This document shows positions 32,594 to 47,539 of a stretch of 64,000 nucleotides of DNA, one piece after another. The notes under the pieces were generated by a model. That model ran no database searches. It had not been told where the DNA came from and was given only the letters and a program-made list of their open reading frames with translations. The position numbers and the translations under genes were made by a program. Position 1 is the stretch's first letter, and each line of letters starts with the position of its first letter. Origin of the DNA: Acanthochromis polyacanthus (taxonomy: Eukaryota > Chordata > Actinopteri > Pomacentridae); NCBI RefSeq assembly GCF_021347895.1, contig NC_067122.1, positions 13,195,983 to 13,259,982 on the forward strand. The letters are read 5' to 3'.

Positions 32594-34798
32594 TAACAAC
32601 AAACTCTGTGAGAGAGAACAGTAATGAACGGGGAAAGCTAAGGGCAAACTAAGCAACAATGGGTAAATTAAGGACCCCTAGAAATTAGGGGTCAACCTGT
32701 TTTGCTTTTTAAGGCTGATGTAGACATCAATGATTACTGATAAAGAAGCCCTAACACCAAGAATTTTTTATAATGAAAACTCCAACACAAAACTTAAATG
32801 AAATGCCTTCGTTAAGTTATGTTTTACATGCACACTTACAATGAAAAAACAGCTTAATCGTGATATATAACCAGTCATATTGTATAGATGGAGGCTTCTG
32901 TATCAGAGTAGCATATTTTTAAAAATTAATCTCTTTCATTTCATTGCAATAATTTGTTAAAATTCTTAATTTCGGATCCAATAATTGACCAGGCTGACAA
33001 TCAGTTGATCCCTAATAGAGATTAGAGTTGTCAGTTTTGTTATATTGGGCAGTACAGTGAATTAATTCTAAACTCAGCAATTTTTTTATGTTTGTCAAAT
33101 CACACAAAGTGAAATACAAAAAAAAAGTCTAAAAAGCTTGCTGTGAACAGAAATACATGTTTGCTGCCTGGCTTATTATTCTGACACATCCATATGGTAG
33201 TTCAACATTATCCCCCAAAAACAATAAAGAGCAAGGCACACCTATTAAATCATCAAAACAAACAGCCATACTTGTTGTGTTTTGTTATTCAGATTTAGAC
33301 TTAGCTCTACTGCACACCGTTTTCTCCTTTTCTGCTAATAGAGTCATAACTCCTTCATCGGCCTCCGTCACTTGGACATAAAAATGTGTCGCTTTCGGCT
33401 TTTTGCGTAAATGACTGACAAATGTTACTCTTGCACGCTTGCAGTTTATCATGAAAGGATTTTTGCTGCACTGCACAGAGTTGGCACTACAATCCTACAG
33501 GCATCTGAGCACAGAATACAGTGCAGTGTTTCCAGAATATATCACTGTAATCGACAAACTACCTGATGCTCTCTGATCCAGCAGCCAATTCAGATTGCAA
33601 AAATAAAAGCCTTGGAATGTTTCTACACACTGCGTGAGCCAGGCCTGCATGCCGTCTTTGATGGAGGGAGAGTCAGGAACATTTAGATGGTAATGCATGT
33701 ATGCTTTGCGATCAATGCTTCGATGGAGCTACTTAAACTCTGCGTGGCATTGTTTTGGATGCCCACTGACTCTCTCGGCTGCCCTGTAATGAATACAAAC
33801 TGCAGCGTCCAACTGAATAAAACAGAAACATCACAAACGAAAATTCAATAAGAAGAAATAAATGGGGATTTTCTACAAGACCAGGGAAGTGTATCTAATC
33901 CCTTAATTAGGCCGGATGTCCACATAGTGTTTCGTTTTTGGATTTTTTTTCTTTTGCTGTGATGACCATATAGATTCAGGGGGGAGAGTGTGTGAGGATG
34001 TGAATAGAACAATTAAAATAAAAGACTAAGGCAGAAATGACTCACGTGCTAGATTTGTCATGCAGAAAGGGGAAATGAGGAGCTGCATTGTGAAAAACTC
34101 AGGCATTCTTTTGACACCTCAGTTGTTTTCCTCCTCTGATTAATAAAAGCAGTGTTTGTTGATATGGTCTGCTCTGTTTGGATTGTGTTATTTCTGCCAA
34201 AGAGGAAAGCTTTCTTTTCTTTTTATTCCTGTCTCTTTGGGGGGAAAAGCACAACAACTTTTTTTTTTTGGATGACAAATTTAAGCTGCTGCCACAAACT
34301 ATCTCTGAAGCCCAGGATATTTAATTTTAAATCTCACTTTCCTCAGGACAAGCAATAGGTTTTGTGTGTTCTCACTGCTATTGTGTTACAGTGAAACCAG
34401 CAGACATTAATGGAATGATAGCAAATGACACCAGGGAACGCAATATTGCTCCTCCTGTCTTACGAGTGAGGAATTACACCAATAAATATGGTTAATGGGA
34501 ACACAAGTCGGAGCGCGTGGAGGGGTTACACATGGACAGAATACCAAGCTGTGTGTTAAACCATAAAACAAAAGATCAGTGAAAGGAGTTTGGAAGGGGT
34601 GCGTGGAGGTTAGTTATGTCTGAATCCGAACATGTTCAAATAAGATGACAAACAGAAGAAAGGGAGGAAATGTCTTGTAGCAATAACCACACAAAGACCA
34701 GTGATGCCTCCCTTTGCACCTGTTCCACCCATGAGTCTCTGTATTGGTCTCCATGGTAACCAGGAGCTTTTAAAGCCTTCCCTCAAAAACAGAAAAAC
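32594..34798. other. Unannotated AT-rich DNA
   Basis: Nothing gene-like. A small hairpin (GACCCCTA/TAGGGGTC, 32673-32693, 5-base loop) is the only structured feature noticed. Confidence 0.35.
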
Positions 34799-34813
34799 AA
34801 CACACACACACAC
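34799..34813. repeat. Short (CA)n run
   Basis: About seven CA units, below the usual length of a polymorphic microsatellite. Confidence 0.7.
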
Positions 34814-34904
34814 ATGCTGCACACGGACACAAACCTGTGTTGTATCCTGCACTGACTGGTGCTTTTGCTTTCTTTTTCATACAGACCCATAAATCAGTCA
34901 AGAT

Positions 34905-34990
34905 CCAATAAAGTTTATTTATATGGCACATTTCAAAACAGCCAGCGTTGACCAAATTACTGTACATGTGGTACCACCAAATAACTGCAA
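34905..34990 (-). repeat. Non-LTR 3'-end-like fragment
   Basis: AATAAAGTTTATTTATATGG, CACATTTCAAAACAGCC and TTACTGTACATGTGG resemble a common fish repeat whose full form reads AATAAAGTTTATTTGTATAG followed by CACATTTCA. Only about 85 bases are recognisable. Confidence 0.45.
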
Positions 34991-35000
34991 GAAGCAATCA

Positions 35001-37133
35001 GTTTGTATAGCTATAGGCAACATTTTTGCCAATCGCCCTGCTCTAGGTTGTTAAACCTTGTACAAGGCTGTGTTGTTGAATGGGGTTGTGTGTGTTGTTA
35101 CAGCTCAAACGACGACTTGTCTTTGCATTTATATCTGGGGGAATGTGAGCAGCAAGCAGCTCCAAATGTCATCAAGGGCCACAAGGGGGTAGTGAGAGGA
35201 GCAGAGGCGAGATGCAATCTTGGAATAATTCAGTTTCATTCATACGTGCTCCACTCCAGCAGTCATGATGGCGACATCCTGAAGGGGAATGTCCAATAGA
35301 GCTTTTCGCCTTCCTCGACCATGAAACAAGACCCGCAGACACCCGTTGGTTTATAGTAAATATGGTTATGTGACACCTTCACCCCAGAGGTGATGTAGAT
35401 CCTGGTGGACGTGTGATGGTTCTGGCTCCTTGATGCAAATATTTAGTTTGTGTTTGCTTTCATTTTCTGCTACTGTAAAAGGTGATTCATGGTTGGGCCT
35501 GGAAGCTGTAATAATGAGGCACCAGTAAAACTTAGTAGCCAAAGTGTTATTTATGCCTGGCTCCGTAGTGTGCATTTTCCAAGAAGGAAAATGAGGATAA
35601 AGGCGAAATTCTAAAGAACTAAATGGAAAACAGGTCTTCTCTGTTCTCATGTTTTATAATCCCTTTGGACGATGAGCTCGGGTATTATACTAATCATCCC
35701 GCAGACAGCTTTATTGAATTATCAAGCTTCTTTATTATAAATCAGTGCTTCCGCTTTTGCAGGGTGAAATAATTTAAAAACGCCTGAGCAAAGAAGCAGT
35801 AAAGTCGTAAAAATCTGCTTCAAAGCTCGGGCTGTGTTGTTTATTCATCCTTGACAAGTGTATATTTAGGGACAAATGTATCAATATTAGCACCCTGAGT
35901 TTTGCTGTATAAACCTGTGCTGCTTTATTCACCCTAAAATACCTGAAATGCAGCTGCTATAAAATCATTTCAGTGTTCAGTAGAGCCCAATACAAGGTTT
36001 AAACTGTCGAGCTCTAGTGCGATGTTGAAGCCACACAACTGTTTTGGTCTTCGAGATGGATGTGTTACATATACATGCAGCATTTATCATAAATCACAGA
36101 GAGGTCCCCATAACATAAAATCTATAGTGTGTGTGCTTGGAGGTGGTGAAAAGGAGGTTTATAGGAGCCTCGTAAACAGTGCTGAAGGAGAGGGTCAAGG
36201 TTGCATTCATGTGCAAGTGTGTATTTTGCTGTCTGCCTTTGTTTACTGTATATATTTGTGAATTTGAGACACATCAATAGTAGTGATGTTTTTCTGCCTC
36301 CCTCTCACTGCTTCTATCAATGGCACAGTGACTGTGATGTGCAAACACACTGAGTCTGCAGGAGGCATCACAACCACAGAGCCGCCTGCGTGTGCACAGA
36401 TTTTACCCACAGTTTGTACGTTGAGACGGGTGCACAACAATGAAGTTCTGCCTCGACGCCTGCTGTAGGTTGTAGGTTACCAGTAAGTGAATAAAGAGCC
36501 GAGACAAGATGAGGGCTGGCATCACTGAAAACACAACACAAACACGCAGCAACACACCACAAGAGCTAACATTACGTTTCCTGTATATTTACAGGCTTCT
36601 GGCATGACTGTAAACCACGTCTCAACACCAAACACAATCCAAAGTGACACCGGTGACAAAACACATTAAATGTGAAACCATTCACATGTTTGCAGCGTCA
36701 AAATTAACATGGACCTGCAGCAAAAGTTTTCCATTTCCCGCTGCCCATTAACTCAGCGCTCACTTGCATAGATGAGCGAGCAGCAAGTGATCCACTTTGT
36801 CACTTTAATTAGCACCTGGAAGAAGACACAGACTCCAGGCAAAGTTTGCACTATTGCCATCCATGCCGCAGCCAAGTGAATAAAAAGTATAAACCCTGCA
36901 AAATGCTGATACTGTAAACAGAAAACAGAGAGAAAAGGAGATGGAGTTTTATTACTGAGTGGAAACCTGAAATTGAACCGAGTCAAAACCGCAAGTCCAC
37001 AAAAATAGTACATAAACATGACATAATACATAACAGAAATGCTAAACTATCTCAACTTTATCTGACTAGCCTAAATAATTTCACTTGTAAATGAGCCGCT
37101 TTGCTATTTTACATTCAAGTTCAAACACAACAA
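35001..37133. other. Unannotated intergenic DNA
   Basis: No gene. 35650-35860 carries several TAATC/ATTA words in moderately complex sequence and could be regulatory, which is a weak inference. Confidence 0.3.
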
Positions 37134-37520
37134 ACGTACACAACATTAAAACCACAAACAGGTGAAGTTTATAACAATTGTCTTCTATTGCAGTACTTTT
37201 CATTCTGCTGGGAAACCTTGAGTCCTGGCATTCCTGTTGATGTCACTTGGACATGTACCACATATCTATGCATTGTTGAAAACCATTTTCAACCTCCAAA
37301 CTCCCCAGATCCCAATCTGATTGAGCATCTGTGGGATGTATTGGAACATCCGTGATCCACCGAGGCCACCTCACAACCGGCAGGACCCAAAGGATTGACC
37401 TCCAAATTCCAAACACCACAGGACACCCCAAGAGGCCCTCCATGGCCCTACAACTGAGAACTGCTTTTGCAGCACGAGGGCGACATACACCAAAAAGCTT
37501 TGTTTGATTCTTTTTCACAG
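37134..37520 (+). mobile_element. Second remnant of the other Tc1/mariner family
   Basis: It opens with CACAACATTAAAACCACAAA, then CAGGTGAAG, the inverse of the right end seen at 7563-7590. It continues into transposase-like blocks: CCTCCAAACTCCCCAGATCC and CAATCTGATTGAGCATCTGT, with GGGATG after. One frame translates the latter as NSPDPNLIEHLWDVLEHP, the segment around the last catalytic Glu of Tc1-like transposases. GGCAGGACCCAAAGGATTGA and GGACACCCCAAGAGGCCCTC follow. The 3' terminal repeat is missing and most of the gene is deleted. Confidence 0.75.
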
Positions 37521-38959
37521 GGTTTGCTCTTTAACATACAAATTATGATCCCAGTGTCGTTCTTTCTCACAAAAGGGTAGGTGCACCTAACCAGCTATAC
37601 TACTAAGATGTTGATCTTGTGCAGTGAATAATCCCATAGCGCCAGGCAGCAACAATGTAATATTTTTGTTTTTTTACCCAGGTACTTAGGAAGGTAGCAT
37701 TAAAGGCACCTACAAGAGGCATTCTGATGTAAAAGTACTTCATTTACATGCCATTTGTTCCGTGGCACCTTTCATTAGCAGGTTGGTATAATGGAGGTAT
37801 CAGGAGCCGTGATCCAACTCATCTCGAAAGGGGAAAGTGTTACGATACATTTATCCAAATACACAGTTTTCTATATATGTTTGTAGCTGTTGCCAAGAAA
37901 ACAAAAGAAACCTACAGATGTTCCCCAAAAACAGCAGGAAATAAGAAGACCAGAGGAAGGTTTACCAAATGCTACTTTAGCTCTTCTTGAGGTAACAGAG
38001 TAGTTTTGCACATACTTGTAGCCAAATGGGCCCATAGCACAAAAACTAATTCACTTCACATGAAAAGCCATAAGCTAGGGAGACAGCTAGCTTTTCTTTT
38101 TTGTTTTTAGTTGAGAAATTTTCAGCCATGGCAAGTGGAGTCCCATGGGGTCGCATTGTTTTGTGGCTCGAGTTTAGTTTTCAGTCACCGTGTCCCAAAT
38201 TAAGGCCCCTTATTAAAAAAAGATGGTTTAGGTTCAAATCCGCCTGTTTAAATGCTTTTCAGTCCCTCTTTATTTTCATGTATAGTGAAAGTTTTCTTTT
38301 GCTGTTTTCTACCATTGTCTTGTTGAATTAAAACAATTAATGAATGACTGCAGGTGAAGCTACTTTGCAAGCTGACAAACAAGCCTCTAGCTTGGTCAGG
38401 TGACCAGTTGACGATCTCTGGATAGCAGCTCCAATACCGTTATTTGGATACGAAAATGTTTAAAATAATTAACGCAAAACTTTATGAAAAGTATATTTTG
38501 AAATCGTGGCTCTTGCTGCATTTTTTCCCCTCTGGAATCACATTTCCAATTTCAGCCTAGTATAGTCTATTTGCCACAACGGCCAACATTATAAATCCAA
38601 AGTTATTTAAAGCCATAATTTTCTTTCAAACTGTCCAACAACAAAAAATGTAAAGAACTGCAGTGAAAATGATCATCTAGCCAACATGCTTTTCAAAAAA
38701 AAAAGTGCTACAGTGCAGCTTCTCCTTCCTCATTATCAAACTCATCCCAGCAAGTCATCAGAGCTTCTCTCTGCTCAAACACATGCATGATTTATTCCTC
38801 ACTTCTTGCACATATTTAGATGTTTCATACACCTATGACTCATACTCTGGTATTAAATGGGTTAATTGCCTCCCTGGGCAGTGTGCAGCTGTGAATAAAT
38901 ATCCACTAACTGAGTAATTTTCTTAATTCCAACTAATTTGGATTCACACTGGTTTGAAC
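37521..38959. other. Unannotated intergenic DNA
   Basis: Nothing supported. Confidence 0.4.
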
Positions 38960-39310
38960 TAGTTCCCACCGAAGTCCAGCAGTGTTAATGAGAAAATTCT
39001 ATTTGACCAGCGGAGTCAAACCCACAGAGTGAGAATGACACGGGCCTCCAATTAGGGTGGATCATAATCTCGTAAGCCTACGCCATCACCACGATACATA
39101 CATTATTGAGATTGGAATGCCTGAGTTCTCCCTTACATTCTGAAAGCAAACAGAAATTAGCCTCATCGCCAAGTGAGCTGTAACCTTGAGCGGTTGACAA
39201 GTAATTTTATTTTACCCTTGCTGCAACACCTCAGAATGGCCCTCGATGTTACTGCACTAACAGTCTTATAGTTTTAATTGCACAATGGTCATTAGAGAGG
39301 TTGAGAAACT
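38960..39310. promoter_or_regulatory. Candidate conserved non-coding element
   Basis: A repeat-free stretch with several homeodomain-type words (CCAATTAGGG, CATTATTGAG, AAATTAGCC, TTTTAATTGC) in higher-complexity sequence than the AT-rich surroundings. This is the look of distal developmental enhancers in fish gene deserts. Function is inferred from composition only. Confidence 0.25.
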
Positions 39311-42300
39311 GGAGCTTTAAAAATATAATGAGGGACGTTATGTAATTGTATTACCTCATGTCTAGACAAGTAGGTTGATCAACAAGAAAAAGAAAAGAAA
39401 AGGCAGCTTCCTTGCATTTTTAGATAAAAGCAGTTTTACTAAATGAAGCCCACACAGTTATGAACAACAAAGGTTTTGTATCTTCAAAAGAAGAACTCAG
39501 CGTCACTCCAAACTAAACTGAATCCATCATTTTTGCACAGACCCTCAGGCGTCAGGTGTTCATGCCTACGGCAACAGAGATGTTTGTGCTCATTTGAAGA
39601 TTCTTTTTTTTTTTGTACATACATACCTGAAATCTGCTGTTTGCAAGTGCAGTATGTTTCTTTTTTTCTTTCATATTTACCAGAAATCCTTTAAATGACT
39701 GCTCTTCCAGAAAAGTGGTTAGCATAATTTCACTAAATATAAGTATAGCCTGGAGGGCCTGCAATTCAGTGGTGGAATTGCAGGAAAAAAAGAGGTTGCT
39801 CGGGGCAGACAGTGATGGATGGGGAGTGTCTGGAGCCATCGGCTTAGTGTTAGGCATACGCTGCATCTCTCTGCCGTCCTGCTGCCCTTTAAGGACCATC
39901 AGCAGGCGCTCCATAACTCAGTGGCATATTGGAGGGGAGGAAGGTGGGACACACAGCGCTGGTCAGCCCTGATAAAGGTCTGTGTCCTTGAGAGGTGAAT
40001 AAAGAGTAAACAGCATGAGATGATCCCCGTCTTTGTCATATGGACATGGGAGCATTTCTGCATGCAGCTGTGTGTTTGTGTAGAGAAAGAGAAAGTGTCG
40101 ACCACATCTAATCAGGCTGCGGTTCAAGGTGGTCCAGGCAGATGTCATCAGGATGTACTCGAAATGTTAGACCTGATTAATCCAATGGGACACAACTGGT
40201 TGGTAACTTTTACCAGACTTCCATGGAAGTAAAACTGATTTTCTATGTAGGTAAAAAAAAAAAAAACAGTTTAATGTAATGTCTCCCGGAAATTAACATG
40301 TTCCAGTACATCTACACAACCACAACAGACACATCTGGATGGTCAAGCTTTCTGTCAATGTAATGTGGGACGCCCAAGTAGTTCTGGGTGCTGCTTCTAT
40401 GTTTTTATTCACTGTGGGCTCATTTTTCTCTGCAATGTAAAGTCCTGCACCTCTATGGAAACAGCACAACTGTGACTAGAAGTAGAGAGAACTCAAGAAT
40501 GCATTCTGAGCAGTATAACGCAAACAGAATCCCAAAAATCATAAAATAAGAAAAAAATTGTTGGGATTGTTTGATATCTTTTACAAAAATTGGAAATTTT
40601 TTTGAATCAATGTGCGCAACATTTGTCCAAGTGCGCAATGGTGGCTCTACACACTAGGGATAATTTACTTTAACTATTTTACATTTTGTATTTGATTCCA
40701 TACTTGTCACCTTTCTGTGCTGTGTAAACATAAATTACAGTTCAGCCAAATAGCCCTTGAGTTTTTGTAAAGTGACTCTTGGTCGCAGCTAAGTCAATAA
40801 TAGCTTAAAAGTTACAAAGAGGTGAACAGAATTGTAGTCATAAATAGAATCTGGTTATTGTAAATTCATTGTTTTTGGTAAATATGTTAATGAGACGTAC
40901 AGATGAAATATGATTTTAAGCTTAGATTTGATCGATTGTCTCTGTGGAGTGGCACGTCACAAATGATTAATCCGCACATCACTGGAAAGTTTAAAATCCA
41001 ATGATTCTGACTGTCACTGTGGTTTCAAGCTCTGAAAAATGAAAATGAAATTGTGTTGCCAATTTTTTAAAAGACATCCTTTTCAAACCTGCTGGCGGCC
41101 TGAAAGATTGAAGACAAATGAACACAAATGTTGACACTGACTGTATCAGTAATGCGTTCACTGACAAAGTACGACATCCACAAATGGAGCCCACAGCATT
41201 ATAAAACTTGTTTATGATTGTGTTTAAGTATTCACAGTTAAGGAAAAGATCATTGTCTGGTTTGGTACACATTTAAACACCTTTTCCTAAATGTAAACAA
41301 ACTGCTTGTGTTAAATAAATCTAATCACAGCCTGAGCTCTGGATGCAAATGACAACCTTGATGTGACTCTGTGTTAAAATGTGGTGGTTTCATTTATTAT
41401 TTAAAAAAGGAATAGAAACATAATTTTAGGAGGCAGAGTTAAAGTGACATTAACATGACACTTTCTGCTGTGTGGTGAGATTAAAAACACTCTCTGTTTG
41501 TGAAGTTTGGCACAGCACAGAAGCGCAAACTAACTTCCCTGTAAAGAAAAGCGAGAAATGTCTGTATGGCCAACGGGGAGCAGCTGAACCTGGGGGTAAT
41601 CGTCCAAGGAATGTTTCATCAACTTGTGCGCTTCCTTCCTCAGCAGATTTGCATCCCCTCCTGTTCGCCTCATCTTTCCAACTTTCTCTCGCACTCCATC
41701 ATTTGATGAATGACCCTGAACAGCTGTCAGTGTAGCGACATTTAATAGCTTCTGCAATCACTGTGACATGTCTGCAGCAAACAGACCCCTTTGTGGCCCT
41801 CTGTCACATGGAGAAAAACAACACAAACAGCATCAGGGAATCGCTTTGTCACTGAAAGAACTACTTATACAATTAGGTGGGTGAGACATCTTTTAAATAA
41901 AAAAAACAAACAAACAGCTGTTATCTTGTGATGTGAGCATTTGGAAATATCTCCTGAAGAATGTCTTTGTCCAAATATGTAACACAATAGAAATGGAGGA
42001 AGTGCTGTTTTTTTTCTGGTGGAATAAGCTGCATATATTACAAATAGGTCAGTTTGCATGTCATTTTACATATTCAGTCCTTTGATTAATACACTGAGAC
42101 AAAATAACACAGACAAAGAAGAAAACTGCCTCCTAATTTTGTGTTAAAGGAAACAACCAACATGTTTCTTGTTTCAACTCTAAAGCTTCAAGATATACAT
42201 TTTCTCCTAATTCCAGTGGAAATCCAAGCCACAGAATGTCACATAGGAGCATTTATCATCTCTCCTAAATTTTCACTCTGTGTTGAGAGAAGACTCGTGG

Positions 42301-45300
42301 ACATAATGAGGGGGGAAAAAAACATGGATTTCTGCACTTGTACTGATGGTAGCGAAAGCTGTGGGCTTTGTTTTTCAGCTGCTGCTCGGCATTAAGTAGG
42401 CATAAATTTGGGAGGGCACACATTCGCCTCCTTTGAGTCTGTTTTCATCCGAAACTTGAGAAAACAACAGTGTTGTTACTCAAACTGATGAGCAATGCCA
42501 GAAGTGGTTTCAAGCAATAATTGAGCTTTGATTTGTGAGTGTTTCCCTCTTTGGTATTCACCTGCAGTATACCCATAATGCCGAGGATGTTTGTTGCACA
42601 AAAAATGGACAACTGCTACAAAAAATATTGAGTGTTTTGCTGAAGCGTACATTTTGCTTTTGCAGGCAAAAACACAGATGACAGAGTCATGTTTCCATGC
42701 CAGAGAGGGAGAGAGACAGAGAAAAATTCAATGCACACCTCGCAGTACGTGATGAAATCGTGACAGCAATATAGATCATTCTGATGCCTCAAGGCTTTCC
42801 GTGAAGCTAATAAAATTATTTTTCATTTCACTACTATTTTATTACCATCTGTTGTATTTGTCTTCTATGGAGTCTTCTTAGTGAGCTCTGACTCTGAATA
42901 ATGGTACATACGGTAAAACTCTACAGCAGCAGTCATGTTGCCTTTTTGAATAGAGCTTATAACTATATTGCATTTTAGAACCACGACTCATCTCCTCCAT
43001 CCGATATTTGCCTGTTTCTATTGAGGATACAATGGCAGAGAAGCTTTTTTCCTCATGGCTTATAGATTATATCAAAACATTTTTGCATATTTTGGCTGCT
43101 AATAAAAGAGTAAGTGTAGTTTTAGGCAAGGATTCACAGTCAGTGATGATTACTGATGTACTTATATTATTATCTACTATTCTTTATTCTAGTTCATTAT
43201 ATTGTTGTTTTCAATGTTCATAATTCTTGTTGATGCCTTCATGACAGAGCATAGCATTAACCATATTTCATTCATTTAATAGCCATATTGGTCTTTTTTG
43301 TTTTTTTATGATTTGTAATTTTTATTATGTTTTTGATTTTAGAAACAACATACATGTTGATCAACATATAAACCATCAACACCCAAACACCCACATTTCA
43401 CCCACCCACAACCAAGAAGGGTCCATCACTCTCAGAAGTGATTTGCATCTCAGCCTGCTATGGAAGGCAGTACAAATAGTGAATGAGCTGGCTGAATAGT
43501 AAATAGAACAAAACAAAATACATTTGTTTTTTAACTAATGAGGCGTGTTGTTGAGATGGTTTTGTTTCTTGATTTCATTCCTCTTTTTTTTTTAAATACA
43601 CTTTAATATACTTATGAGCTTTTAATGTTGATGGACATTTTACTCTCAAATGTGTGTGAGTTCACTGAATTTTAAGATATTCTCCTAAAATCTAAGTTTG
43701 GATTCAGGTTGGGATATACAATTTGGTAAAAAAATGGTTGTGTTAGGTTCAGACTGCTCTATAGTTTTGTCAGTCTAGACAGTCTTTGTTTCACATTAGA
43801 CAACTCCATACATTCTTGGCTCAGAGACATGACAGACAGCATGCTGAACCCTGAACATCGTAGTTTTGCGACAGCTGTGAGGACAGTATCCTTTTAGGTT
43901 ATCATTTATGTCTCTGTGTTTTGTGCAGAACAGGTCCTGGGTGTGTTGTGAAAGTTGGCACAAGAAAAGGTTCAAAAAATTCGGACACGCTAGTCTTTAC
44001 GTTGAGACGTCTTGAAGTATCTCATGTGGTGTCTGATGTCTCCGATGAAAACACAACACAGAATAGAATCCAATGGGTCATTCTTAGTCCTGATCCCCTA
44101 CATATTTTGGGTCAGGTAATTTCCACACTGATACTGTGCTGTCTGAACTCGACTTTTGCTGTGATTCAGTCTGCTTGCTAAGAGCCAGTGATGATCAGGC
44201 AGCTTTGTCACACACATCATCAAAAATCAATTCTGGATCAAAACTTGGAGTCTTCAAAAAGTTTTCAAGAAAGAGTCTTCAAACAGTCTTCAGAGTCTGA
44301 TGCGAATAATGCTTATTCAATACAGAGGTTGTAAGAACAAACATGGGCAAAATCTTGAGATTTTAACTGACTACACAAAGTGATACATCATCTTTTATAC
44401 TTATGCAAATTCCTTCAAAACACACCTCTTCTGTTCTGGAAAGTCCCAACCCATTTTCTTAAGACCCAATCAAAATGTATATGATGTAATCTTACCAAAA
44501 GTTAGACCACCTCCTCTTTTTTATTTCTGCTAGGTAGGCATTATTTCTGCTTGACTCAGCGTGCAGCAGCCGTAGAGATGGCATGAACTGCCTGTCTCAT
44601 GCCTTATATGGGCTCCACAGGCTTCAGTTGATTTGCTGCTTTCCACAGGATTATCGAGCGTACTCATAACTTCAGCTGACATGTTAGGTCTTCCGATCTT
44701 ATCGTTGTTAGCTCTTAAATTTGTTTCATACATCCTATTCATCTAATTTTATCGTTTGTTCAGTCTTCAAATGCCACAACACTTTAGAGACACGTCAACT
44801 GAGATGAAGCAGAAAAATGACTATTTGTTGAGTGAGCACTTTTCCTACTTCACTGAGCATCAGCAACACCAGGTAAAGTGTGTCTGGTCAAGCATGAGGT
44901 GTCTTCAGTATATGAAGTCCTGGAGTCAGTGTGAAGATGCAGAGTATACGGATACCTGTGTCAGCTGGCCAATGAGCCACAGGTCCACTGAGGTGCATCT
45001 GCACAGTTTGATGAATTGATCGCAGACATCTGTCTGTCCCACCGTAACTGGCTCATTGCTTAGTGGAGATGTACAGTGTGGACGGGCAGCAGGAATAGCA
45101 CCATCTGAGGCTAACAGGCCTCATGGGCAGGGGGGCCATGTGGGACTCTGTTTAGGGTACATCTGGGCAGCTGGCTGTCCTCTATCTGCCAATGTGGGAG
45201 CCAGAGTCAGCTGAAAGTCCAGCTGTCACTTTTGCTGCAGTGATGCCTAGTTTCTCCTCCTTGAGTACCATCTTCTGATCAAAGAATTTGAGTTATTTGG

Positions 45301-45900
45301 CCTTATAACTCACAATCTGTCACTGCTGGTATTTTGCTGAGCCGTAGCCATCTATCTAAGGTTCTTCATGAAGTTTTTACAGCAAACCAAAAGTTTCCGA
45401 AAGTTTCGGTATATATTAAATGTCACTGTTCCCTTCTGATTGTTGTGTTCAAATTTTTGAGGTTTTTCTCTTACATTATGTACATTAACTTTAGTATATT
45501 TAAAATATTTTTTAATATAATTTAGTATATTCAATTAAGCCATGCAAATTTTTCTGTTTATACAATGAATATTTTGAGTTACAGGCCCTTCAAGTGCACA
45601 GGAATGGGTCAAAATCCCTCTTTTTTCCCCCTACATTACGTTTTTCAGTAGTTTTGAGTCCTCGTTATGACATTAGCACAGGAGATACACCATAGACTGT
45701 AGACAAATGGAGTTTTTCAGAGATGAAAAACACATTTGAGCTCTGCTACAAACCACAGCCAAGAAATTTTTACATCTACTTGAGATGTCACGATCTAAAA
45801 CCAAAATCTCTTTTTGGTTCTGCACATTTTTTCTATACCCGATTTTGAGAATCAATATCATGATGTGTGTAATAGTTTCAGTGGCACAACTGCACCAATA
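39311..45900. other. Long gene-free stretch
   Basis: No recognised gene or mobile element. A14 run near 40253. The part 43920-45260 holds three unremarkable frames: plus 43921-44181, minus 44530-44742, and plus 44756-45019. The last opens a short frame that meets a GT donor at about 44874 (CACCAG/GTAAAG). None has a domain that I recognise; they could be fragments of an old element or a host pseudogene. Confidence 0.35.
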
Positions 45901-45902
45901 TA

Positions 45903-46115
45903 CACACGTGGACAAAATTGTTGGTACCCCTCAGTTAAAGAAGGAAAAACCCACAATTCTCACTGAAATCACTTGAAACTCACAAAAGTAACAATAAATA
46001 AAAATTTATTGAAAATTAAATCATCAAAAACAGCCATTACTTTTGAATTGTTGATTAACATAATTATTTAAAAAAACAAACTAATGAAACAGGCCTGGAC
46101 AAAAATGATGGTACC
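45903..46115 (+). repeat. Left IR/DR of Tc1-like copy 2
   Basis: Outer repeat GGACAAAATTGTTGGTACC from about 45910; inner repeat 46095-46115. It differs from copy 1 only in a small A/C-run rearrangement near 46066-46080 and single bases. Confidence 0.9.
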
Positions 46116-46181
46116 TCTATAAAAGATTGAAAACTATTTGACCAGAGTGACATGATTAACTCAGGTGTGTCATTTAATTGA

Positions 46182-47318
<1,137 letters not shown>

Positions 47319-47324
47319 GTTATG

Positions 47325-47537
47325 GGTACCATCATTTTTGTCCAGCCCTATTTCATTAGTTTGTTTTTTTAAATAATTATGTTAATCAACAATTCAAAAG
47401 TGATGGCTGATTTTGATTATTTAATTTTCAATAAATTTTTATTTATTGTTACTTTTGTGAGTTTCAAGTGATTTCAATGAGAATTGTGGGTTTTTCCTTC
47501 TTTAACTGAGGGGTACCAACAATTTTGTCCACGCGTG
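47325..47537 (-). repeat. Right IR/DR of Tc1-like copy 2
   Basis: Inner repeat 47325-47345, outer repeat about 47512-47532. It begins 6 bases after the transposase stop. Confidence 0.9.
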
Positions 47538-47539
47538 TA

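Noticed and set aside
37770..37830. tRNA-like word GGTTGGTATAATGG
   Set aside because: No B box or cloverleaf could be fitted downstream.
38229..38246. B-box-like GGTTCAAATCC
   Set aside because: No A box at suitable distance and no tRNA body; isolated motif.
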